Below are positions 1-6,625 of a stretch of DNA of 7,369 nucleotides, piece after piece. Numbering within the stretch: position 1 is the first letter of the stretch; each line of letters starts with the position of its first letter. This DNA comes from Planktomarina sp. Lineage in GTDB: Bacteria; Pseudomonadota; Alphaproteobacteria; Rhodobacterales; Rhodobacteraceae. Made by a program: the position numbers and the translations under genes. The stretch lies in assembly GCA_022425445.1 (NCBI GenBank), contig JAKMFM010000071.1:1-7369 (forward strand), given 5' to 3'. Below the pieces are notes generated by a model, which searched no databases, was not told the origin of the DNA, and saw nothing but the letters and a program-made list of their open reading frames with translations.

Positions 1-265
1 GCCCTAAGACTGGCGCCAAAGCATCGACAACCTCATGTTTGCGCGGCCGGCCCGTCTCAATCTCTTCAAATACGTCACGCCACCATTGCAGGCGCATTTC
101 TGCAATCATAGGTTCCTGCGTCAACCACGGTGCCCGCGCCACCTCAATGGAGGCGGCATAGACCGGTAAAAGCACGGCACGCGCCGCAATGGGGGCTGCC
201 ATTGCCGCAAAGAAGCGTTCAGGATCCGCGCGGGAAACGAGATTGGCGCAAGCCTGCAAACTCAT
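1..265 (-). CDS. Squalene/phytoene synthase family protein (partial, N-terminal 88 aa)
   Basis: This is the N-terminal part of a minus-strand gene that leaves the window at position 1; 88 codons are visible. The translation begins MSLQACANLV and contains the segment MRLQWWRDVFEEI at residues 57-69, the hallmark block of the isoprenoid synthase (COG1562) family of squalene/phytoene synthases. Catalytic members carry a first Asp-rich motif shortly before this block. Here the matching place (residues 36-45) reads YAASIEVARA, with no aspartate, so this copy resembles the NDUFAF6-like, probably non-catalytic branch rather than true CrtB or HpnC/HpnD. That inference rests on the visible fragment only; the second Asp motif lies outside the window. 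The start codon overlaps the cysS stop as ATGA (262-265), which fixes the start and implies translational coupling and co-transcription with cysS. Confidence 0.85.
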   Translation of the reverse strand, partial: MSLQACANLVSRADPERFFAAMAAPIAARAVLLPVYAASIEVARAPWLTQEPMIAEMRLQWWRDVFEEIETGRPRKHEVVDALAPVLG

Positions 266-1626
266 CCGAGCAAATCCGGATTGAAGGCCTCAGTGATCAC
301 CGCCTCAGACAAGCCGCCGGGCTTATCCACGACTTCGACGCCCGCGGCGCTTAACTGTGCGCGGATCGCATCTGCGGCCGCAAAATCGCGTGCAGCCTTG
401 GCTTGCCTGCGCGCCTCGATCAGAGCCTGCACCTGTAAAGCCGACCCGCCGCCGGCTTGTTTGGGACGCCACCAAGTCTCATCTGAGCCCAACAGGCCCA
501 AAAATTGACCGGCTGCCAGAAGTGCCGCAGCATCGCCGCCTTTGGCCAATTCATGCATCCTTGCCAAAGCCCCCGGTGTGTTTAGGTCATTGGCGACATG
601 GGCCAGAACATCACAATCCAGATCCGCAGGCTTTGCCTCTTGCACAAGCGCGTGCCATTTGCGCAAAGTGTTGGAAGCCTCATCCGCCTTCTTTTGGGTC
701 CAATCCATCGGCTTGCCATAATGAGTCGACAGCAGAACAAAGCGGATCACCTCTCCAGGGATATCCTGGTCGAGCAAATCGCGCACAGTGAAGAAATTGC
801 CCAGGGATTTGGACATTTTCTTACCCTCGACCTGCAACATTTCGTTGTGCATCCAGATTTGCGCAAAACTGCCCTCAGGATGCGCGCAGCAGCTTTGCGC
901 GATCTCATTTTCATGATGCGGAAACAATAAATCATTGCCGCCACCATGAATATCGAAACTATGGCCAAAAAGCTCATAAGACATAGCCGAACATTCAATA
1001 TGCCAACCAGGGCGACCGCGGCCCCAAGGGCTTGACCAGCCTGGGGTTTGCGCATCAGAGGGCTTCCATAGCACAAAATCCATTGGATCGCGCTTATAGG
1101 GCGCCACCTCTACCCTTGCGCCCGCAATCATGTCCTCCACACTGCGCCCCGAGAGCGCACCATAATCAGGGCAACTGTTTACATCAAACAACACATGACC
1201 ATCGGCCGCATAGGCATGTCCCTTGGCAATGAGATCCTCAGACATAGAAATCATTTGCGCAATATAGTCAGTGGCACGCGGCATCACCGTCGGTTCAAGA
1301 GCTGCCAAGGCGCCCATATCTGCCAAGTACCACCCAATGGTTTCTTCGGTGATTTGGCCGATGTCACGCCTAGTTTCAGCTGATTTCGCGTTTATTTTAT
1401 CATCAATATCGGTAAAATTGCGCGCATAGGTGACGTGTTCGGCGCCGTAGATCTCGCGCAGCAAGCGAAACAGGCAGTCAAAAACAACAACAGCGCGGGC
1501 GTTGCCCAAATGCGCACGATCATACACCGTCGGTCCGCAAACATACATGCGCAGGTTCCTGGGATCTAAGGGCACCAAAGTCTCTTTGCGGCGTGTTTTG
1601 CTATTATGCAGTTTGATTTGGGTCAT
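262..1626 (-). CDS. cysS: Cysteinyl-tRNA synthetase
   Basis: This is a complete 454-aa class I aminoacyl-tRNA synthetase, which charges tRNA-Cys with cysteine in the cytoplasm. The length is normal for bacterial CysRS (about 460 aa). The HIGH motif appears as HLGN at residues 39-42 and the KMSKS loop is at 270-274. The four zinc ligands that discriminate cysteine are all present: C30 in the CGPTVYD segment, C212 in GWHIECSAMS, and H237 and E241 in FPHHENE. The C-terminal part (about 310-454) is the DALR/anticodon-binding region and ends in a short NPDLLG tail. The ATG at 1626 is supported by an AGGA Shine-Dalgarno at 1635-1638 (minus strand), 8 nt upstream. The downstream squalene/phytoene-synthase-like gene overlaps its stop by 4 nt. 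It is divergent from the small ORF and aminotransferase. All key residues are intact, so it should be functional. Confidence 0.98.
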   Translation of the reverse strand: MTQIKLHNSKTRRKETLVPLDPRNLRMYVCGPTVYDRAHLGNARAVVVFDCLFRLLREIYGAEHVTYARNFTDIDDKINAKSAETRRDIGQITEETIGWYLADMGALAALEPTVMPRATDYIAQMISMSEDLIAKGHAYAADGHVLFDVNSCPDYGALSGRSVEDMIAGARVEVAPYKRDPMDFVLWKPSDAQTPGWSSPWGRGRPGWHIECSAMSYELFGHSFDIHGGGNDLLFPHHENEIAQSCCAHPEGSFAQIWMHNEMLQVEGKKMSKSLGNFFTVRDLLDQDIPGEVIRFVLLSTHYGKPMDWTQKKADEASNTLRKWHALVQEAKPADLDCDVLAHVANDLNTPGALARMHELAKGGDAAALLAAGQFLGLLGSDETWWRPKQAGGGSALQVQALIEARRQAKAARDFAAADAIRAQLSAAGVEVVDKPGGLSEAVITEAFNPDLLG

Positions 1627-1699
1627 CGGGCATGTCCTAAAGTTACGGAAGGCACGGAAAGGAAGTGGCGGGCCGCTAAGATTACGCGCGCATCACCGC

Positions 1700-1705
1700 G
1701 GAGGT
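1700..1705 (+). promoter_or_regulatory. Strong Shine-Dalgarno (GGAGGT) ahead of the 42-codon ORF
   Basis: GGAGGT lies 6 nt before the ATG at 1712, the best ribosome-binding site in the window. It does not serve the aminotransferase start at 1819 directly, since that start lacks a comparable site of its own. This is why the small ORF is listed. Confidence 0.5.
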
Positions 1706-1711
1706 CATATT

Positions 1712-1840
1712 ATGGTCAACAACGCCAAATCATGTGGCTTCTATACCGCTGGGAACCCCGTGTTTCAATTGCTCAAAACCAATTTGACGAATCTATCGGC
1801 TTCAGGCCAAGTCACTGGATGGAACTCGCACACCGCATGA
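1712..1840 (+). CDS. Putative 42-aa leader or small ORF overlapping the aminotransferase start
   Basis: This 42-codon ORF begins MVNNAKSCGFYTAG and ends GWNSHTA. I recognise no family, signal peptide or transmembrane segment. It carries no run of one regulatory codon of the kind attenuator leader peptides have; it is mildly rich in Asn and Thr. The support for translation is the GGAGGT at 1700-1705, spaced 6 nt from the ATG. Its TGA stop (1838-1840) forms an ATGA overlap with an in-frame ATG of the aminotransferase at 1837, and it overlaps the preferred aminotransferase start (1819) by 22 nt in another frame. This arrangement would suit translational coupling or a regulatory uORF. It may equally be chance: the region is short and conservation cannot be judged from one sequence. 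Confidence 0.35.
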   Translation: MVNNAKSCGFYTAGNPVFQLLKTNLTNLSASGQVTGWNSHTA

Positions 1841-3006
1841 CCGCCCTAACCGGCGATGGGTCCGATGGCTGGGATGTTTTTTACAAGGCGCGGGCTTTGA
1901 AAAAACAAGGGCATCCGATCATTGAATTGACCATCGGGGAGCATGACATTCACACCCACGTGGATATTTTGGCCGCAATGGGTCGTTCCGCCAGAGGGGG
2001 ACACACGGGCTATGCAGCTGTGCCAGGTACAGAGGGTTTGCGCACCGCCATTTCCCGGCGCATTGAGCAGCAAAGCGGCCTTCCGACAACACAGGACAAT
2101 ATTTTGATCACACCCGGCGGGCAATCGGCACTTTTTGCCGCCCATATGGCCGTACTCAATCCGGGCGATATCGCGCTTTATTGTGATCCCTATTATGCGA
2201 CCTACCCCGGCACGATCCGCGGCACGGGCGCATTGGATCGTGCGATCCTATGCGATCCAGCTTATGATTTTCAGCCGCAGGCCACCGATCTGGAAGCCGC
2301 GGCCCGAGGGGCGCGGTCGTTGTTGGTCAATTCGCCCAACAATCCAACAGGCGTGGTCTATGACCGCGCCACCTGGGAGGCGATTGCCCAAACCTGTATC
2401 GCCCATGATCTATGGCTCATCTCCGACGAGGTTTATGACACACAAGTCTGGCAGGGCGCGCACATAAGCCCGCGCAGTCTGAACGGGATGCAAGAGCGCA
2501 CCTTGGTGATTGGGTCGATGTCGAAAAGCCATGCAATGACTGGAAGCCGAATTGGTTGGATCTGTGGGCCGGTCGGCGTCATTGAACATCTCACCAATTT
2601 TGCCACCCATACCACCTATGGGGTGCCAGGTTTTATCCAAGATGCTGCACAATTCGCTCTTTCACAAGGCCAAGCGTTAGAGGATGAAGTGGCTGCACCC
2701 TTCCGGCGGCGGCGGCGCATCGCCCTTGACCTCATCGCGCAGCAAAATTTGCTGCGCGCCGTGCCCTGCTCTGGTGCGATGTATCTGATGCTGGATATAC
2801 GCGCCACCGGGCTGAGCGGAGAGGCTTTCGCCCATGCGTTACTCGATGCCCATCAAATTGCCGTCATGCCTGGCGAAAGTTTTGGGCAGGCAGCGGCCGG
2901 TCACATCCGCGTGGCGATGACCGTGGCCGATGATCATTTTACCAAGGCACTCACGGATTTATTGTCCTTTGCGGCTGAGTTTGACGAAAACAAAAGACGT
3001 TTTTGA
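1819..3006 (+). CDS. PLP-dependent class I/II aminotransferase (aspartate aminotransferase-like)
   Basis: This is a 395-aa fold type I aminotransferase, transferring an amino group between an amino acid and a 2-oxo acid in the cytoplasm. All family landmarks are in order: the substrate and cofactor contact segment GGHTGYAAVPGT, the PGGQSALF phosphate-binding turn, NNPTG with N175 (residues 174-178), SDEVYD with D203 and Y206, the PLP-binding lysine K236 in SMSKSHAMTGSR, and the carboxylate-binding arginine R364 in HIRVAMT. The substrate cannot be read from the sequence, so I give no gene symbol. The frame stays open upstream to 1606, but those residues look non-coding in composition. I chose ATG 1819 because MELAHRM gives the usual N-terminal helix before the conserved GSDGWDVFYKAR block; ATG 1837 is the alternative. 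No clear Shine-Dalgarno precedes 1819, so initiation may depend on coupling to the small ORF. It is divergent from cysS, and 203 nt separate it from the MttB-like gene downstream. Confidence 0.93.
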   Translation: MELAHRMTALTGDGSDGWDVFYKARALKKQGHPIIELTIGEHDIHTHVDILAAMGRSARGGHTGYAAVPGTEGLRTAISRRIEQQSGLPTTQDNILITPGGQSALFAAHMAVLNPGDIALYCDPYYATYPGTIRGTGALDRAILCDPAYDFQPQATDLEAAARGARSLLVNSPNNPTGVVYDRATWEAIAQTCIAHDLWLISDEVYDTQVWQGAHISPRSLNGMQERTLVIGSMSKSHAMTGSRIGWICGPVGVIEHLTNFATHTTYGVPGFIQDAAQFALSQGQALEDEVAAPFRRRRRIALDLIAQQNLLRAVPCSGAMYLMLDIRATGLSGEAFAHALLDAHQIAVMPGESFGQAAAGHIRVAMTVADDHFTKALTDLLSFAAEFDENKRRF

Positions 3007-3021
3007 ACCATAAGTCGCAAA

Positions 3022-3051
3022 TGGAAAAGATTGTCGTTTTGGAGTTTTCCA
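3022..3051 (+). repeat. Inverted repeat after the aminotransferase stop
   Basis: TGGAAAA (3022-3028) and TTTTCCA (3045-3051) form a perfect 7-bp inverted repeat around a 16-nt spacer. A competing pair, GATTG (3029-3033) with CAATC (3050-3054), overlaps the same sequence, so two mutually exclusive stems are possible. It begins 15 nt past the aminotransferase stop, where a terminator or mRNA 3'-end stabiliser could sit. No T-tract follows, so it is not a canonical intrinsic terminator. It may also be a protein-binding dyad or chance. Confidence 0.35.
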
Positions 3052-3100
3052 ATCTGGGGCATGATTTCGAGATTTAAGACAGTTGGCTGGGTCTTCACCC

Positions 3101-3187
3101 TCACGGTGCGTACAATCGGGGCGAGCCGAGGACGCGCGGCACGCGGACGTCCCCTACCTTAAATTTGCCTGCTTTTTCTTACCGTGA
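3101..3187 (+). promoter_or_regulatory. Possible structured 5' leader RNA of the MttB-like gene
   Basis: This 87-nt segment can close on itself. TCACGGT (3101-3107) pairs perfectly with ACCGTGA (3181-3187), plus a G-T wobble inside. Within lie two adjacent hairpins: TCGG/CCGA (3116-3119 with 3126-3129, loop GGCGAG) and GGAC/GTCC (3130-3133 with 3149-3152) containing an inner CGCG/CGCG helix with a GCA loop. The closing stem ends 11 nt before the AGGA Shine-Dalgarno (3199-3202) of the 3210 gene, so folding could affect translation. I checked by eye for cobalamin, SAM-II, SAM/SAH, SAH, glycine and guanidine riboswitch consensus motifs and recognised none. The helices are short and the fold is an inference; no covariation evidence is available from one sequence. 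Confidence 0.3.
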
Positions 3188-3209
3188 ACACCACTCTTAG
3201 GATTACTCC

Positions 3210-4745
3210 ATGACAGATACCCAAAACCGCCGCGCCGGTGGCCGGGCCGCGCGTAAAGCCGCCAGAGCTGCCCCCCTATCCGAAGCTATGCGTCCCGTCC
3301 GCCCCGGCATGCAAGGCGGCACTTATAAGCCACTGACCCAATTAGATATGGAACGTATCAACGAGGCGGCGCTGTGCGCCCTTGAAGAGATCGGTCTGGC
3401 CGATGCGCCGCAATCTGGCATCGATATTATGGTCGGCGCCGGGGCGATTCTTGGGGATGATGGGCGGTTGCGTTACCCACGTGCTTTGATCGAAGATATG
3501 CTGGCCAAAGCCAACCGAGAAATCACGCTTTGCGCGCGTAATCCGAAACACGATCTGCACCTCAGCGAAAAGAAGGTTCATTACGGCACCGCCGGGGCCG
3601 CGGTGCATATGGTTGACGTGCAAAGCCGCAGTTACCGCGAATCCACTGTCCGCGACTTGCACAATGCAGCGCGTATTGTGGAACATTTGGACAATATCCA
3701 TTTCGTGCAAAGACCGATGGTCTGCCGCGATGTTCTCGACAATCGAGAGATGGATCTCAACACAATCTACGCTTGCGCCACCGGCACGGAAAAACACATT
3801 GGCACCTCTTTTACAGAGCCTAATTTTGTCGATGATGCCTTTGAAATGCTGCATATGATTGCAGGCGGTGAGGATAAATGGCGCGAGCGCCCCTTTGTGT
3901 CCAATTCCAATTGCTTTGTTGTGCCTCCCATGAAATTCGCGACGGAAAGCTGTCAGGTCATGGAAAAATGCATTGCTGGCGGCATGCCTATTTTGCTGCT
4001 CAGCGCTGGGCAGGCAGGCGCCACGGCCCCTGCGCCGATCGCTGGCGCGATTGTGCAGGCGGTTGCTGAATGTCTGGCAGGACTGGTCTATGTGAACGCA
4101 ATCCAACCCGGTCATCCGGCCATATTCGGAACTTGGCCCTTTGTCTCGGATCTGCGCACAGGCGCCATGTCCGGTGGATCTGGCGAACAAGCCCTGCTGA
4201 CTGCGGGCTGCGCTCAGATGCACCATTACTACGGCCTGCCTGGCGGCGCGGCGGCCGGCATAGCGGATGCGAAGCTGCCCGACATGCAAGCGGGATGGGA
4301 GCAGGCCATGTCGAATGTCATGGCTGGCTTGACCGGATTAAACATGGTCTATGAAGCCGCTGGCATGCATGCCTCGCTGCTGGGGTTTTGTCACGAATCC
4401 CTCATCTTAGGAGATGATTTACTTGGGCAGGCCATGCGCTGCGTGCGCGGAATTGAGGTCAGTGAAGACACCGTGGGCCTCGAGACCATGCGCGCCACCT
4501 GTCTGGGCGGGCCAGGCCATTATCTTGGCTCTGATCAAACCCTGTCCCTCATGCAAACTGAGTATATCTACCCGGTCTTGGCAGATCGCAGTTCCCCCAA
4601 GGAGTGGCAAGAGAAAGACCGGCCTGACCTTATCGAACAGGCCGTGGCTCGAAAAGAAACTTTAATCGCTGCGCCAACCCAGGCCGCGTTGCCACCAGAA
4701 GTGGACGCACAGATCCGCCAGCGCTTCAAAATCCATCTGAATTGA
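3210..4745 (+). CDS. MttB-superfamily methyltransferase (trimethylamine methyltransferase-like, non-pyrrolysine)
   Basis: This complete 511-aa protein matches the MttB (trimethylamine methyltransferase) family in length (about 480-515 aa) and in its glycine-rich blocks: HYGTAGAAVHMVD near residues 124-136, GTSFTEPNFVDDAFEML near 198-214, MPILLLSAGQAGATAPAPI near 259-277, and YGLPGGAAAGIADAKLPDMQAG in two halves near 341-362. True archaeal MttB reads through a UAG as pyrrolysine. This gene has an unbroken frame, so it belongs to the larger non-Pyl group, whose characterised members (such as MtgB) demethylate quaternary amines like glycine betaine and pass the methyl group to a corrinoid protein. 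The substrate here is unknown. The N-terminus (residues 7-20) is an Arg/Lys/Ala-rich tail that is likely disordered. An AGGA at 3199-3202, 7 nt before the ATG, supports the start. No corrinoid protein, reactivase or tetrahydrofolate methyltransferase lies in the window. Transcription ends at the terminator just downstream. Confidence 0.93.
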   Translation: MTDTQNRRAGGRAARKAARAAPLSEAMRPVRPGMQGGTYKPLTQLDMERINEAALCALEEIGLADAPQSGIDIMVGAGAILGDDGRLRYPRALIEDMLAKANREITLCARNPKHDLHLSEKKVHYGTAGAAVHMVDVQSRSYRESTVRDLHNAARIVEHLDNIHFVQRPMVCRDVLDNREMDLNTIYACATGTEKHIGTSFTEPNFVDDAFEMLHMIAGGEDKWRERPFVSNSNCFVVPPMKFATESCQVMEKCIAGGMPILLLSAGQAGATAPAPIAGAIVQAVAECLAGLVYVNAIQPGHPAIFGTWPFVSDLRTGAMSGGSGEQALLTAGCAQMHHYYGLPGGAAAGIADAKLPDMQAGWEQAMSNVMAGLTGLNMVYEAAGMHASLLGFCHESLILGDDLLGQAMRCVRGIEVSEDTVGLETMRATCLGGPGHYLGSDQTLSLMQTEYIYPVLADRSSPKEWQEKDRPDLIEQAVARKETLIAAPTQAALPPEVDAQIRQRFKIHLN

Positions 4746-4755
4746 ACGCCAGGCC

Positions 4756-4784
4756 GCGGGCGGTTTATCCGCCCGCTTTTTCTT
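4756..4784 (+). terminator. Intrinsic terminator of the MttB-like gene, overlapping the uup 3' end
   Basis: GCGGGCGG (4756-4763) and CCGCCCGC (4769-4776) form a perfect 8-bp GC stem with a TTTAT loop, followed by TTTTTCTT (4777-4784). It starts 10 nt after the TGA of the MttB-like gene and is a textbook rho-independent terminator on the plus strand. The loop and right arm lie inside uup: the uup stop TAA is 4765-4767 and its last codons fill the 3' arm and the T-tract. On the minus strand no T-run follows the stem, so the terminator should work well only for plus-strand transcripts. Confidence 0.92.
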
Positions 4785-6594
4785 CCAGCTCAAGCCATTG
4801 CTCCTCAGCCATCGCCAAAGCCTCCTGCCGCTCGATCAACAGTGCTGTGGCTTTTTGAAATTTCACCGGATGTTCGGTGAAAAGAGTCGGCTGGCCAAGC
4901 AATTCCTCTAATTTACCAATCTCAGATTCAATGCGAGCGATTTCAGCGGGCAAAGCCTCCAAACGATGCTTTTCTGTGAAAGACAGCGCCGGTTTTACGT
5001 CTGCAGTTTTCATTTCAGGCGTTGGCACCTTGGTGCTGGTCGTGCTTTGCTTTGTAGCCTGCTTACCGGCTTTTTTACCACTGAGGTTGGGTTTTTGTGC
5101 CTGATAATCACTCCAGCCACCTGCATAGACGGTAGCCTTGCCGCCAGGCTCTAACGCAATTGTTGTCGTGGCAACACGATCGAGAAAGTCACGATCGTGA
5201 CTGACCAGCAAAACAGTGCCATCATAGTCACCCAAAACATCCTGAAGTAAATCAAGGGTTTCAATATCGAGATCATTGGTCGGCTCATCTAAAATCAGCA
5301 GGTTACTTTCCTGTGCCATCAAACGCGCCAGCAAAAGCCGCGCTTTTTCCCCGCCCGACAGCGCCCGAACGGGCGCGCGCATTTGCTCTTCGGCAAATAG
5401 GAAATCTTTGAGATACCCCACCACATGTTTCGGTGTGCCCCGGACCATGATTTGATCAGAACGGCCCGAGACCGCCATGGTCGGATCGCTGGTCAGCGCT
5501 TCCCACAGACTCAAATTGGGATCCAGTCGCGTGCGGCCTTGGTCAAATACGGCAATTTGCAAGTTGGTTCCCAGCTTAACGCTGCCCCTGTCGGGCGCCT
5601 GCTCCCCCAAAAGAGTTTTGATCAATGTGGTTTTTCCAACCCCATTCGGGCCAACAAGCGCGACACGATCTTTGCGCTGAACTGTCAGAGAAAAATCCTT
5701 CAAAATCTCCAGTTCGCCGAAGGCCAGATCCAAGTTTTTCGCCTCAATGACCTTAGCCCCCGATTTTTGGCCCGACTCAAATGCCATGGCGGCCGTGGAT
5801 TGCCGGTTGATTTGCGCAGCTCGCTCGGCACGCAACTCCCCCAAAGCCCGCACCCGCCCTTGATTGCGTTTGCGCCGCGCAGAAATACCCTCCACCGCCC
5901 AACGGGCTTCCGCTTTGATTTTGCGATTGAGTTTGTGCCGCTGTTGATCTTCTTCTTCCCAGGTTTTGTCACGCCAGGCTTCAAAGCTTCCAAACCCTTG
6001 CTCCAGGCGGCGCACCGCACCTCGGTCAATCCACAGGGTGGCGCGGGTTAACGCTGTCAAAAAGGCCCGGTCGTGGGAAATCACAACAAAACTGTTTCGA
6101 CTCTCGCGCAACGTGGTCTCTAGCCAGGAAATCGCTTCAATATCAAGATGGTTGGTGGGCTCATCAAGCAGCATCAGCTCTGGATCTTCGGCCATTAACT
6201 TTGCCAAAGCCGCCCGTCGCCGCTCACCGCCGGAGGCGGTTTTAACCGAACGATGTGGATCAAATTTCAACCCCTCGGCGGCAATTTCCACCTTATAGTG
6301 TTCCGAGACATCAAGTGCCGACAGAGCAAAATCTCCGAGGGTATCAAACTGTGATAAGTCAGGATCTTGCTCCATATAGCCAACACTGACGCCAGGCGGG
6401 ATCACCCGATGCCCGGTATCGGCTTCAACCAACCCCGCCATAACCTTCATCAAAGTGGATTTACCCGATCCATTTCGCCCCACCAACGAGAGACGATCGC
6501 CTGTCTGAACGACAAAGCCGAGATCAGAAAAAATGGGGTTACCGCCAAAGGTCAGCGATATATCGGAGAGTTGGATCAAAGGTGCACGTGCCAT
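4765..6594 (-). CDS. uup: ABC-F family ATPase, Uup type
   Basis: This 609-aa protein has two ABC ATPase domains in one chain and no membrane segment, which defines the ABC-F family of ribosome-associated ATPases. Domain 1 has Walker A at 39-47 (GRNGSGKST), signature SGGER from 121, Walker B with catalytic E145 (LLDEPTNHLD) and switch H174. Domain 2 has Walker A at 315-323 (GPNGVGKTT), signature LSGGEKAR from 412, E437 in LDEPTNDLD and switch H466. The interdomain linker (about 205-270, charged and helical) is the arm that reaches toward the P-site tRNA in this family. A Lys/Thr-rich linker (503-535) leads to a C-terminal coiled coil (about 538-606); this extension separates Uup from EttA. Uup is linked to ribosome function and to suppression of transposon precise excision in E. 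coli. The start MARAPLIQLSDISLTFGG gives the standard N-terminus, though its Shine-Dalgarno is weak. It lies 31 nt downstream of the broken olsB and converges with the MttB-like gene. Confidence 0.96.
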   Translation of the reverse strand: MARAPLIQLSDISLTFGGNPIFSDLGFVVQTGDRLSLVGRNGSGKSTLMKVMAGLVEADTGHRVIPPGVSVGYMEQDPDLSQFDTLGDFALSALDVSEHYKVEIAAEGLKFDPHRSVKTASGGERRRAALAKLMAEDPELMLLDEPTNHLDIEAISWLETTLRESRNSFVVISHDRAFLTALTRATLWIDRGAVRRLEQGFGSFEAWRDKTWEEEDQQRHKLNRKIKAEARWAVEGISARRKRNQGRVRALGELRAERAAQINRQSTAAMAFESGQKSGAKVIEAKNLDLAFGELEILKDFSLTVQRKDRVALVGPNGVGKTTLIKTLLGEQAPDRGSVKLGTNLQIAVFDQGRTRLDPNLSLWEALTSDPTMAVSGRSDQIMVRGTPKHVVGYLKDFLFAEEQMRAPVRALSGGEKARLLLARLMAQESNLLILDEPTNDLDIETLDLLQDVLGDYDGTVLLVSHDRDFLDRVATTTIALEPGGKATVYAGGWSDYQAQKPNLSGKKAGKQATKQSTTSTKVPTPEMKTADVKPALSFTEKHRLEALPAEIARIESEIGKLEELLGQPTLFTEHPVKFQKATALLIERQEALAMAEEQWLELEEKAGG

Positions 6595-6625
6595 AGGCTG
6601 CAGCTAGGCGCTCACGGCCGCGGCG

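Noticed and set aside
1606..1818. N-terminal extension of the aminotransferase to ATG 1606
   Set aside because: The frame is open, but it would overlap the cysS start, has no Shine-Dalgarno, and the extra 71 residues do not resemble the family N-terminus.
1627..1818. Sigma-70 promoters in the cysS/aminotransferase divergent spacer
   Set aside because: TTGAC-like hexamers occur on both strands (for example 1784-1789 on the plus strand), but none is paired with a reasonable -10 at 16-18 nt and a sensible distance to a start.
3007..3209. Cobalamin riboswitch upstream of the MttB-like gene
   Set aside because: It would make sense for a corrinoid-linked enzyme, but I find no B12-box-like sequence in the spacer.
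3342..4289. 315-aa minus-strand ORF opposite the MttB-like gene
   Set aside because: It lies wholly antisense to a gene with strong family homology, its translation looks like low-information shadow sequence (Arg/His/Ala-rich), and it has no recognisable domain.
5425..6051. 208-aa plus-strand ORF inside uup
   Set aside because: It is antisense to a fully intact ABC-F gene, with no domain or ribosome-binding site.
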